The notes under the pieces: model-generated | What the model was told of the DNA's origin: nothing | Seen by the model: only the letters and a program-made list of their open reading frames with translations | Database searches by the model: none | Position numbers and translations under genes: made by a program | Part shown: one piece after another, positions 52,038 to 61,233 of the stretch | Layout of the letters: each line of letters begins with the position of its first letter | Position numbering within the stretch: position 1 is the first letter of the stretch | DNA from: Poriferisodalis sp022821985 | GTDB lineage: Bacteria; Actinomycetota; Acidimicrobiia; Acidimicrobiales; Poriferisodalaceae | Assembly (NCBI RefSeq): GCF_965219595.1 | Contig: NZ_OZ244781.1 | Coordinates: forward strand, 3,410,001-3,474,000 | Reading direction: 5' to 3' | DNA length: 64,000 nt

Positions 52038-53189
52038 ATGAGATTCACGCCCACCGAACTGACCGGTCCTGAGCTCGACCTCCAATCCGAGGTCCGCGAG
52101 TTCCTGGCGGCCGAGTTGCCGCCCGGCGCCCACGAGCCGTGCCTGGGCATGGCCGCCGATCACGACCGGGAGTTCTCGGCCAAGATGGCCGCCCGGGGCT
52201 GGGTGGGCATGGCGCTGCCTTCACGCTGGGGCGGCTCAGACCGCACCGCCGTGCAGCGCTTCATCGTGGTGGAGGAGATGCTGCGCTGGGGCGCACCGGT
52301 GGGGCACCACTGGGTGGCCGACCGCCAGACCGGCAACGTGATCCTCAAGTTCGGCAGCGACGAGCAGCGCGAGCGGTTCCTGCCGCCGATCTGCCGGGGC
52401 GAGCTGGGCTTCTCGATCGGCATGAGCGAACCCGACAGCGGTTCGGACCTTGCCTCGGTGTCGACCCGAGCCGAACGCGCCGACGACGGGTGGGTGGTGA
52501 ACGGCACCAAGATCTGGACGTCGAACGCACACATGAACGACTGGTTCATCTGCCTGCTGCGAACCGCCCCGATGGAAGACGGCAACAAGCACGCGGGCCT
52601 GTCGCAGTTCCTGATCGACCTGCAATCGCCGGGTCTCGAGATCAGCCCGATCCCATTCCTGGACGGCAGCCACCACTTCAACGAGGTGACGTTCCACGAC
52701 GTGTTCGTGCCCGATGTCAACGTGGTGGGCCAGCCGGGGATGGGCTGGCACCAGAACACAACTGAGATGGCCTACGAGCGAGGCGGTCCCGACCGCTGGC
52801 TGTCGCCGTTCTCGACGGTGGAGCAGCTGCTGCGCGAGGCGGCGGGCACGCCGATGGAAGATGCGGTGTCGGATCTGTTCGGCGAGCTGGCGGCTCGCTG
52901 GTGGGGCATCCGGAACCTGTCGCTGTCGGTGGCACGGCTGATCGACGAGGGCGAGGCGCCGTCAGTGGAGTCGGCGCTGGTGAAGGAGATGGGGACTCGC
53001 TACGAGCAGGAGGTCGTCGAGAAACTGGTGCAGCTCATCGACGAGGAGTACTCGCCCGAATCCGAATCGCTGTTCGAACGGTTGCTGGCGCAGTGCGTGG
53101 TGACGTTCCCCGGCAACACGATCCGGGGCGGCACCATCGAGATCCTGCGCTCGGTCGCCTCGAAGGGACTCCAGGGGCTGCCGGCATGA
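52038..53189 (+). CDS. Acyl-CoA dehydrogenase (likely one subunit of a pair)
   Basis: A 383-residue FadE-type flavoprotein. It shows GMSEPDSGSDLAS and GTKIWTSNAHMND in the middle beta domain, then FNEVTFHDVFVPDVNVVG, and in the C-terminal domain FPGNTIRGGTIEILRSV for FAD contact. The second ACAD follows with an ATGA overlap. In sterol-degrading actinobacteria such overlapping ACADs form alpha2beta2 heterotetramers, each contributing part of the active site; that arrangement is inferred here. Confidence 0.93.
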   Translation: MRFTPTELTGPELDLQSEVREFLAAELPPGAHEPCLGMAADHDREFSAKMAARGWVGMALPSRWGGSDRTAVQRFIVVEEMLRWGAPVGHHWVADRQTGNVILKFGSDEQRERFLPPICRGELGFSIGMSEPDSGSDLASVSTRAERADDGWVVNGTKIWTSNAHMNDWFICLLRTAPMEDGNKHAGLSQFLIDLQSPGLEISPIPFLDGSHHFNEVTFHDVFVPDVNVVGQPGMGWHQNTTEMAYERGGPDRWLSPFSTVEQLLREAAGTPMEDAVSDLFGELAARWWGIRNLSLSVARLIDEGEAPSVESALVKEMGTRYEQEVVEKLVQLIDEEYSPESESLFERLLAQCVVTFPGNTIRGGTIEILRSVASKGLQGLPA

Positions 53190-54379
53190 CCGTCACGACC
53201 GCCCCCGAGCCGGTCGTGGTCGACGAGTTGATCACCGAGACGGCCGACCGGCTGTTCGGCGAGCTGTGCACACACGAAGCAGTGCAGGCCGCAGAAGACA
53301 GCGGCGGCGCACCCGACATCTGGGAGGCGTTCTGCGAGACCGGTTTCGACCTGATCGCGGTGCCCGAAGAGGCAGGCGGATCGGGCGGCACGCTCGCAGA
53401 GGCCATCGAGGTGCTGCGGCTCGTCGGCTACCACTCGGCACCGATCCCGGCTGCCGAGAACGGCATCCTCGGCGGCTGGCTGCTGGCCGAGGCCGGCCTC
53501 GAGCGCCCCGATGGCCTGGTCACGGTCGTCCCGCCGCGTATCGGAAGCGGGCTGCGGATGGGCAGCGGCGAGCAACCAGCGGGCACAGATGATTCCGCTG
53601 GTGGCGGCGCAGCCAGATGCCTGACCGGTACGAGCGCCGGCGATTGCACCGTCGAGATCGGCGACGACGGCAGTGCCCACCTCAGCGGCACGGCGGAGCG
53701 GGTGCCGTGGGCACGCAGCGCCGCGGCGATCGTGTGTGTCTGCGAATGCGACGGCACATCGATGGTCGTGTCGGTTCCAGCATCGGGTTGCACGATCACG
53801 CCGCTGCCGAACATGGCGGGCGAGCCCCGCGACACCGTCAATTTCGATGGCGCTACCGGACGAGCGGCACCCGCACCCGACGGCGTCGACGCTGGCGCGC
53901 TGGCGCAGCGCGGCGCGCTGTCGCGCGTCGCGCTGATGGCCGGAGCGATCGAGAAGATGTGCCAGCTCACGGTCAGTTACACCAACGAGCGGGTCCAGTT
54001 CGGCCGACCGGTGGCGCGCTTCCAAGCGGTCCAGCAGCACCTGGTCTGGGCAGCGCAGGACGCAGCACTGGTGCGCATGGCTGCCGAGGTTGCCGCCCGC
54101 GAGGCCACGCGGGGCGATGCGCCGTTCGAGATCGCTGCGGCCAAGCTCGTCGCCAACCAGGCGGCGGCCCGGGCAACCAAGGCCTGCCACCAAGCGCATG
54201 GCGCCATGGGCATGACCCAGGAGTACCCGCTGCACCACTTCAGCCGACGACTGTGGAGCTGGCGCAAGGAATACGGCTCCGACGCCCACTGGTCGGCCGT
54301 GCTCGGCGAGATGGCCACCGGCGTCGGCGCCGACGGCCTCTACCCCCTCATCACCAGCGGCACCGCCGCCTTGGGCTGA
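53186..54379 (+). CDS. Acyl-CoA dehydrogenase (likely partner subunit)
   Basis: A 397-residue ACAD. The N-terminal domain has VPEEAGGSGGTLAEAIEVL, the middle domain is shorter and diverged (no GxxxEPxxGSD motif; a Gly/Ala/Thr-rich stretch around residues 120-160 instead). The C-terminal domain has NERVQFGRPVARFQAVQ and AHGAMGMTQEYPLHHFSR. The missing canonical middle-domain substrate loop supports a heteromer with the preceding gene. Ends 38 bp before the crotonase gene, a gap that includes the palindrome CGGAGCGCTCCG (54381-54392). Confidence 0.9.
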   Translation: MTVTTAPEPVVVDELITETADRLFGELCTHEAVQAAEDSGGAPDIWEAFCETGFDLIAVPEEAGGSGGTLAEAIEVLRLVGYHSAPIPAAENGILGGWLLAEAGLERPDGLVTVVPPRIGSGLRMGSGEQPAGTDDSAGGGAARCLTGTSAGDCTVEIGDDGSAHLSGTAERVPWARSAAAIVCVCECDGTSMVVSVPASGCTITPLPNMAGEPRDTVNFDGATGRAAPAPDGVDAGALAQRGALSRVALMAGAIEKMCQLTVSYTNERVQFGRPVARFQAVQQHLVWAAQDAALVRMAAEVAAREATRGDAPFEIAAAKLVANQAAARATKACHQAHGAMGMTQEYPLHHFSRRLWSWRKEYGSDAHWSAVLGEMATGVGADGLYPLITSGTAALG

Positions 54380-54417
54380 GCGGAGCGCTCCGGGGGCGGC
54401 GCATCTACGCTCGCCGC

Positions 54418-55236
54418 ATGGATGAGAGCACCTTTGACGAATTCGGCGAGTACGGGGATGTCTCGGTCAAGCTGAGCGATGACCACGTGGCGGTCGTGGA
54501 GATTCACCGGCCACCGAATAACTTCTTCGATCTGGAGCTCATCGACGGGCTCGTTGCCGCGTTCGGCGATCTCGACGAGGAGGACGGCTGCCGCGCCAGC
54601 GTGCTGTGCTCGGAGGGCAAGAACTTCTGCGCGGGCGCCCAGTTCGGCTCCGACGGGCGGCGGGGTGGCGAGATCACCGCTACCAACGCCGACGGCAGCC
54701 CCCGCCACCTCTACGACGCAGCCTTCGACCTGTTCTCCAAGCGCAAGCCGGTGGTCGGCGCCATCCAGGGCGCAGCGGTCGGCGGCGGCCTGGGCGTGGC
54801 CTGCTTCCCGGACTTCCGCATCGCAGCGCCAGAGGCCCGCTTCACGGCCAACTTCGCCCGACTCGGGTTCCACCACGGCTTCGGCCTGACGGTGACGCTG
54901 CCTCTGCTGGTCGGCAACCAGCAGGCATTGGACTTGCTCTACACCGGCCGGCGCGTGAAGGGCGACGAAGCCGTCGAGATGGGGCTGGCCGACAAGCTGG
55001 TGCCGCTCGACGACCTGCGTCGGGCTGCCTACGACTTCGCCTGCGAGATCGCCGGTTCGGCACCGCTGGCCGTCGAGTCGATCCGCTACACCATGCGCGG
55101 CCACCTGGCCGATGCCATCAAGGTGGCCACCGACAACGAGAAGGCCGAGCAGGATCGTCTCCGTACCACCAACGACTGGCGCGAGGGCGTGAGCGCCATG
55201 AACGAACGCCGGAAGCCCGACTTCACCCGCAGCTGA
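54418..55236 (+). CDS. Crotonase-family protein lacking both hydratase glutamates
   Basis: A 272-residue enoyl-CoA hydratase/isomerase-fold protein. The oxyanion segments FCAGAQFG (about 70-77) and AVGGGLGVACFPDF (about 120-133) are present. Aligned with rat crotonase, the catalytic Glu144 position is Gly126 and the Glu164 position is Phe146, in FTANFARLGFHHGFG. So ordinary syn-hydration is unlikely; isomerase, hydrolase or other crotonase chemistry is more likely. Start is the ATG at 54418; TGATG overlap with the next ACAD. Confidence 0.88.
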   Translation: MDESTFDEFGEYGDVSVKLSDDHVAVVEIHRPPNNFFDLELIDGLVAAFGDLDEEDGCRASVLCSEGKNFCAGAQFGSDGRRGGEITATNADGSPRHLYDAAFDLFSKRKPVVGAIQGAAVGGGLGVACFPDFRIAAPEARFTANFARLGFHHGFGLTVTLPLLVGNQQALDLLYTGRRVKGDEAVEMGLADKLVPLDDLRRAAYDFACEIAGSAPLAVESIRYTMRGHLADAIKVATDNEKAEQDRLRTTNDWREGVSAMNERRKPDFTRS

Positions 55237-56426
55237 TGCCGAACGTCGAGGACATCCGGGCGGCTCTCGACGGGCTGCTCGAACGCCGCACTGACCAGAC
55301 GCGCCTGACGTCGATGGGGGCCGGCAGCGACGACCTCGACGACGGCCGGGCCTACTTGGCGGCGACCGTTGACGGCGGCTGGCATGTGCCGACCTGGCCC
55401 TCCGCCCATGGCGGCCGCGATGCCTCGGTGGCGGAGAACCAGCTCATCGGCTCGGTGCTGCGTGAGTACGTCGTGCCCGACCTGTACCCGTTTGCCATCG
55501 GGCTCGGCATGGTGGGCCCTGCCCTGCTGGCGCACGGCACCGCAGAGCAGCAGGAGCGCTGGCTGCGACCGATCGCTTCGGGCGCCGAGATCTGGTGCCA
55601 GATGTTCTCCGAGCCCGAGGCGGGCTCAGATCTTGCGAACGTGGCGCTGAGCGCCGAGCGGGACGGCGACGTGTGGCGGCTCGGCGGCCAGAAGACCTGG
55701 ACCAGCCGAGCGATGTGGTCGAAGTGGGCCATCTGCCTGGCCCGCACCGCCCCAGAACAGCCCAAGCACAAGGGCCTCACGATGTTCGTGATCGCCATGG
55801 ATGCACCCGGCGTCGACGTGCGACCGCTGCGGCAGATGAACAACGACGCCCACTTCAGCGAGGTGTTCGTGGACGGCGCTGTGGTGTCCGATGCTTGGCG
55901 GGTCGGCGATGTGGGCGAGGGTTGGCGGGTGGCCATGACGATCCTCTCGCACGAACGGGCAGGCGCCGGCAGCCGCGGCGGTGGCGACGGCGCGAAACGT
56001 GGCTCTCGCGTGCCCACGTGGATCGCCGATCTGGCCGCGCTCGGCGCGCTCGATGACAAGGTGAGGCGGGACGAGGCCATGTCGATCTACTCCGCCGACA
56101 TGGCGTCGCGCTGGACCGCCCAGCGGGCAGCGGACGAGGCCCGCTCCGGTGGCAGTCCAGGGCCGGCCGGCAGCGGTGCAAAGCTGAGGACGGTGTCGTC
56201 GTACAAGCGACGCGCCTATCTGGCGAATCGCGCCGCGGGAGCCGCAGGCATGCTCGAAGACGGCCCTGGCTACATCGAGACGGTGACGGCACCCTCGATG
56301 TCGATTCGGGGCGGCACCGACGAGATCCAGCGCAACATCCTGGGAGAGCGGGTGCTCGGCCTGCCCGGCGAGCCCCGCCTCGACCGTGATGTGCCTTGGC
56401 GCGAATCCCGCAAGGGATTGCTGTGA
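55236..56426 (+). CDS. Acyl-CoA dehydrogenase
   Basis: A 396-residue ACAD with the full set of middle-domain motifs (QMFSEPEAGSDLANVALS, GGQKTWTSRAMWSKW) and C-terminal APSMSIRGGTDEIQRNI. Residues around 245-260 are a Gly/Arg-rich loop (GSRGGGDGAKRGSR). It ends with DVPWRESRKGLL. The stop originally probably overlapped the next gene (see the duplication at 56394-56491). Confidence 0.94.
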   Translation: MPNVEDIRAALDGLLERRTDQTRLTSMGAGSDDLDDGRAYLAATVDGGWHVPTWPSAHGGRDASVAENQLIGSVLREYVVPDLYPFAIGLGMVGPALLAHGTAEQQERWLRPIASGAEIWCQMFSEPEAGSDLANVALSAERDGDVWRLGGQKTWTSRAMWSKWAICLARTAPEQPKHKGLTMFVIAMDAPGVDVRPLRQMNNDAHFSEVFVDGAVVSDAWRVGDVGEGWRVAMTILSHERAGAGSRGGGDGAKRGSRVPTWIADLAALGALDDKVRRDEAMSIYSADMASRWTAQRAADEARSGGSPGPAGSGAKLRTVSSYKRRAYLANRAAGAAGMLEDGPGYIETVTAPSMSIRGGTDEIQRNILGERVLGLPGEPRLDRDVPWRESRKGLL

Positions 56427-56491
56427 CCTTGGCGCGAATCCCGCAAGGGATTGCTGTGAACTGGCGCGAGTCCCGAAAGGGATTGCTGTGA
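56394..56491 (+). repeat. Triplicated gene junction, about 33 bp per unit
   Basis: Copies at 56394-56426 and 56427-56459 are identical (33 bp). A third, 56460-56491, is 32 bp with a few differences. Each ends in CTGTGA, which is both an ACAD stop and a potential GTG start. The first copy closes the ACAD and the last one starts the TesB gene. Confidence 0.95.
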
Positions 56492-57315
56492 CCAGCGGCA
56501 TCTCCGCGCCCACCACCTATGGCGAGGTCATGTTCCTCGAGCAGCACGGCCCCGATACCTACGTGGGCGTCAGCCCCGAATACATGTGGGGCCGCATCTA
56601 CGGCGGGCAGGTCATCGCCCAGGGACTGTGGGCGGCGTTCCAGACCGTCGATGAAGCATTCGTGCCGCATTCCGTGCACGCCTACTTCATCCGCGGGGGC
56701 ACGCTCGACGAGCCGGTCCGCTACGAGGTGGACCGCCTGCGCAACGGCCGCTCGTTCTGCACCCGGGCCGTCGTGGCCCGCCAGAGCGGCGGCGCCATCT
56801 TGAACCTGTCGTGCTCGTTCCATGTGGCCGAGCAGGACGCCGAGGTGCAGACAGCACGCATCCCCCTCGCCCCCGACCCGCAGGACTGCCGCAACATCGA
56901 CGAAGAACGGTGGCCGTGGATCATGGAGCGCCGCCCGCTGCCGAGCCATCCGGGGGCGGGCCAATCGATGGGCTGGGTGCGCATCATCGATCCCATCGAC
57001 GACGACCCCCGGCTGCACATCTGCGGGCTGGCGTTCACCTCCGATGCCATCCAGTTCAACGCCGCCCGCTCGCTGCACCCGCTGCAGGTGACCCGCGAGC
57101 AGTACCAGGAGTCGTTCATGGGGGCGTCACTGGATCACGCGATGTGGTTCCACCGCCCGATGCGCGCCGATGAGTGGCACCTGTACCAATTCGACTGCCA
57201 CGGTCTCACCAGTGCACGAGGCATGACGGTGGGCAACCTGTTCGCTCCCGACGGCAGCCACGTCGCGACGATCGCCCAAGAAGTGCTGCTCCGCGAGCGC
57301 CGACCCCAGAGCTAG
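56488..57315 (+). CDS. Acyl-CoA thioesterase II (TesB-like)
   Basis: A 275-residue double hot-dog thioesterase. The first half has MWGRIYGGQVIAQGLWAAF and HSVHAYFIRGG. The second half has ASLDHAMWFHRPMRADEWHL, with the catalytic Asp in SLDHAMWFH, and SARGMTVGNLFAPDG. Start is the GTG at 56488, in the third copy of the junction repeat; a longer frame runs back through the other copies. It would release the CoA-bound end product of the cluster. Confidence 0.94.
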   Translation: MTSGISAPTTYGEVMFLEQHGPDTYVGVSPEYMWGRIYGGQVIAQGLWAAFQTVDEAFVPHSVHAYFIRGGTLDEPVRYEVDRLRNGRSFCTRAVVARQSGGAILNLSCSFHVAEQDAEVQTARIPLAPDPQDCRNIDEERWPWIMERRPLPSHPGAGQSMGWVRIIDPIDDDPRLHICGLAFTSDAIQFNAARSLHPLQVTREQYQESFMGASLDHAMWFHRPMRADEWHLYQFDCHGLTSARGMTVGNLFAPDGSHVATIAQEVLLRERRPQS

Positions 57316-57339
57316 CAGAACCAGACGCCGCGGGCGCCG

Positions 57340-57783
57340 CTAGGCGCAGCAGGCGTCGTCAGCGTGACTCTCGCGCTCCACGCCATCGCCACGTCGTGAC
57401 AGCACCACGTTGTTCATGACCTCGGCGTCGCCCTGCTTCACGTACCACTCCCAGTCGATGCCGTGCGGATCGGTGGCCCAGGTCTCGACCTTTTCGGCGT
57501 AGCAGCACATGGTCTCGTCGATGGTGGAGGTGGTGAGACCGGCCTCGACCATGCGGGCATGAGCCTGTTCCACCTCGCTGGCCGAGGTGGTCTCGACCCC
57601 GAGATGGTTGATGGTGCCCCCGTTGCCGGGATTCTCGAACAGCACCAGCTTCAGCGGCGGCTCGTCAATAGCGAAGTTGGCGTACCCGTCGCGCCGCTTG
57701 GCCGGTTCGGCGCCGAAGAGCCGCGAGTAGTAGTCGACTGCCTCGTCGATGTCGTCCACATTGAGTGCCAGCTGCAACCTCAT
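57340..57783 (-). CDS. ArsI/CadI-like vicinal-oxygen-chelate protein
   Basis: A 147-residue glyoxalase-fold protein. It starts MRLQLALNVDDIDEAVDYYSRLFG and has NHLGVETTSASEV. The vicinal cysteine motif TMCCYAEKVETWATDP is followed by DWEWY. CadI/ArsI proteins bind cadmium or cleave the C-As bond of organoarsenicals using this CC pair and an Fe site (His, His/Glu). It also ends with CCA. Convergent with tesB. Whether it acts on arsenic is inference. Confidence 0.87.
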   Translation of the reverse strand: MRLQLALNVDDIDEAVDYYSRLFGAEPAKRRDGYANFAIDEPPLKLVLFENPGNGGTINHLGVETTSASEVEQAHARMVEAGLTTSTIDETMCCYAEKVETWATDPHGIDWEWYVKQGDAEVMNNVVLSRRGDGVERESHADDACCA

Positions 57784-57873
57784 GGGTTCACACTACGGCG
57801 AGCACCCTGTGCCGCAAAGGACGATCCCGGACATCTGAACTCGCCTGCCGCTAGCGATCTAAGGTGCCCCGCT

Positions 57874-58653
57874 GTGACTCCGCCACAACAGCTCAACCCC
57901 GACCAGCTCGCGGCCGCAGACGCCCTGACCGCGTACTTCGCCGATGGAGGCGAGGCGCCGGTCGAGGCGTTCGCCGACTTGGGCTTCGAGGACGGGCTTG
58001 CCATCCAGTGCGAGATGCAGCAACGAGCTGTCGCGAGCGGCGCGGTGCACGTCGGCTGGAAGGTCGGGCTCACGTCGGACCGGGCCCGCACGACGGTGGG
58101 CATCGACGACCGGCCATTCGGGCACGTCAACCGGGTGCTCGCTTCGCCCGCCGATCTGCCGTCGGCAGAGATCCGCAAGGTGAGCATCGAGCCCGAGATG
58201 TGCTTCGTGATCGGTGAGCGCATTGCCGGCGACGATGTCGACCCGGCCTCGGTGCCCGCCCGGATCGCGCAGGTGTGCGCCGGCTACGAGGTCAACGAAG
58301 CACGGGTGGCCGTGGGCGGAAACCTCGCCATGCTCGTCGCCGACAACCTGACGAACTGGGCCATCGTGCGAGGCTCGGGTGTTGACGCGCCGCCGGCATC
58401 CGAGCTCGACCACTGCGTGGTGACGGTGTCATGCGACGGCGAGGAACAGTTCAGCTGTACCGCCGCCGACGAGGTCGACAATCCCTACCTGTCGATTGCC
58501 CGGCTCGCAGCCACGCTGCACCGGCACGGCATGGCGCTCGAGCCGGGCCAGAGCGTGATCACCGGCGCTTATGCCCGCTTCCGGGCCGAACCCGGCCAAC
58601 GCTGGGTGACCAGCTACAGCGGCATCGGAGATGTGGAGGCGACGATCTCATGA
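57874..58653 (+). CDS. 2-keto-4-pentenoate hydratase-like (FAH superfamily)
   Basis: A 259-residue protein of the MhpD/XylJ type. It has VGWKVGLTSDRARTTVGID, the metal-ligand strand VSIEPEMCFVIGERI, and NPYLSIARLAATLHRHG, ending with GQSVITGAYARF. It adds water to a 2-hydroxypenta-2,4-dienoate or acts as a related decarboxylase or hydrolase in aromatic meta-cleavage pathways. Start is the GTG at 57874. Four-base overlap with the next gene; they form a pair. No ring-cleaving dioxygenase is in the window. Confidence 0.88.
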   Translation: MTPPQQLNPDQLAAADALTAYFADGGEAPVEAFADLGFEDGLAIQCEMQQRAVASGAVHVGWKVGLTSDRARTTVGIDDRPFGHVNRVLASPADLPSAEIRKVSIEPEMCFVIGERIAGDDVDPASVPARIAQVCAGYEVNEARVAVGGNLAMLVADNLTNWAIVRGSGVDAPPASELDHCVVTVSCDGEEQFSCTAADEVDNPYLSIARLAATLHRHGMALEPGQSVITGAYARFRAEPGQRWVTSYSGIGDVEATIS

Positions 58654-59690
58654 ACACCGATCCCATGAACTCTGGACCGCCAGGCCCGACCATCCTCGAC
58701 GTGCCCGACGGGCCGCTCAACGTGCTCGTCACCAAGACACTCACGCTGCCCGATGTCAGCCCCGCCGACGAGGCGGCCATTCGCGACGCGGCCGGGCCTG
58801 ACGCCGTTGTGAACATCGTGGACCGGCCCCGAGACGGAGTTCCGCTGGCCGGCGAGGCACAGGTGATCCTCGGCATCGTGCCGGAGTGGCTGTTCGACGC
58901 AGCTCCGAACCTGCGCTGGATCCATGCGACGGCATCGGGCGTCGACATGTTCATGTACCCCAAGTTCCTCGCCAGCGATGTGGTGCTCACCGGCGAGAAG
59001 GGACTGGTCGGCAGCCATCTGGCCGACCACGCGTTCGGTCTGCTGCTGGCGCTCGTCAGGCGCATCGCAACCGCGGTCAAGCTGGGCCCCGAGGGCTGGG
59101 ACAATGATCTGCGCGAGCAGATGCGCTATAGCGAGCTGGAGCTCGAAGGCCTCACGATGGGCATCTTGGGGTTCGGCGGCACAGGCCGGCACATTGCCCG
59201 CCGCGCAGCCGCGTTCGGCATGGAAGTGCAGGCCATGGACCTGTACCCGGTGCCGCCCGGCGAGGGCGTCGAGACGGTCGGCGGGCCCGAGTCGCTGCGG
59301 GACGTCGTGGCCACCAGCGACGTGCTGGCTGTTGGGCTGCCGCTCACCGCTGACACCCGGGCGATGTTCGACGACGAGATGCTCGCCCTGATGCCCGACG
59401 GCGCCATCCTGCTGAACGTGACCCGCGGGGAGATCATCGACGGCCCATCGCTGGAGCGAGCGCTGGCCGACGGCCGGATCGGCGGTGCCGCCCTCGATGT
59501 CGCCCCGGTCGAGCCGCTGCCCGCTGACAGCCCGCTGTGGGGGTTTGACAATTGCGTCATGACGCCCCACACGGCCGGGGCGAGCCAGCACCGCGCACGA
59601 CGCAATCTGGAGCGCTTCTGCCGCAACCTCGTCGCCCTGCGCGAGGGCCGCTCGCTCGAAGGCGTCGTGGACAAGCAGACCGGCTTCTGA
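58650..59690 (+). CDS. D-2-hydroxyacid dehydrogenase
   Basis: A 346-residue NAD-dependent dehydrogenase. The nucleotide loop is GILGFGGTGRHIARR. The catalytic residues are Arg in LLNVTRGEIIDG, Glu in DVAPVEPLP, and His in VMTPHTAGAS. The N-terminal catalytic domain has ATASGVDMFMYPKFL. It would reduce a 2-keto acid, perhaps downstream of the hydratase it is coupled to (ATGA). Confidence 0.93.
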   Translation: MNTDPMNSGPPGPTILDVPDGPLNVLVTKTLTLPDVSPADEAAIRDAAGPDAVVNIVDRPRDGVPLAGEAQVILGIVPEWLFDAAPNLRWIHATASGVDMFMYPKFLASDVVLTGEKGLVGSHLADHAFGLLLALVRRIATAVKLGPEGWDNDLREQMRYSELELEGLTMGILGFGGTGRHIARRAAAFGMEVQAMDLYPVPPGEGVETVGGPESLRDVVATSDVLAVGLPLTADTRAMFDDEMLALMPDGAILLNVTRGEIIDGPSLERALADGRIGGAALDVAPVEPLPADSPLWGFDNCVMTPHTAGASQHRARRNLERFCRNLVALREGRSLEGVVDKQTGF

Positions 59691-59753
59691 CGACCCGAAG
59701 CGCAAGAAGCAGAGCCGATAGCTGCGGCCAGCACTGCAATAGATCTGTCACAG

Positions 59754-59780
59754 AAAATCCGACTGGACAGGTCGGGTTTT
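59754..59780 (+). terminator. Terminator-like hairpin between the dehydrogenase and metY
   Basis: AAAATCCGAC (59754-59763) pairs with GTCGGGTTTT (59771-59780; one G-U) over a seven-base loop. The A-run and T-run flanks make it a plausible bidirectional or intrinsic terminator 63 bp after the dehydrogenase stop. It is also about 80 bp upstream of metY, where a leader regulator could lie; no riboswitch of known type was recognised. Confidence 0.5.
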
Positions 59781-59861
59781 ACCGGTACAGTGCTGCGCGC
59801 TCGGCAATCCCGCCGGGTCAGGCACAGCCCGCCTTATGGGGCGTAAGAAATGGAGCTCGAC

Positions 59862-61196
<1,335 letters not shown>

Positions 61197-61205
61197 CGCC
61201 AAGCA

Positions 61206-61226
61206 GGCCGGCGACCGATGCCGGCC
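61206..61226. terminator. Hairpin between convergent metY and CoA-transferase
   Basis: Perfect 7-bp stem GGCCGGC (61206-61212) and GCCGGCC (61220-61226) with a 7-base loop in the 37-bp gap between converging genes. No T-run. Confidence 0.45.
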
Positions 61227-61233
61227 GGCACAA

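Noticed and set aside
54381..54392. 12-bp perfect palindrome CGGAGCGCTCCG between ACAD and crotonase genes
   Set aside because: Too short to support an operator or terminator in GC-rich DNA; mentioned only in the ACAD entry.
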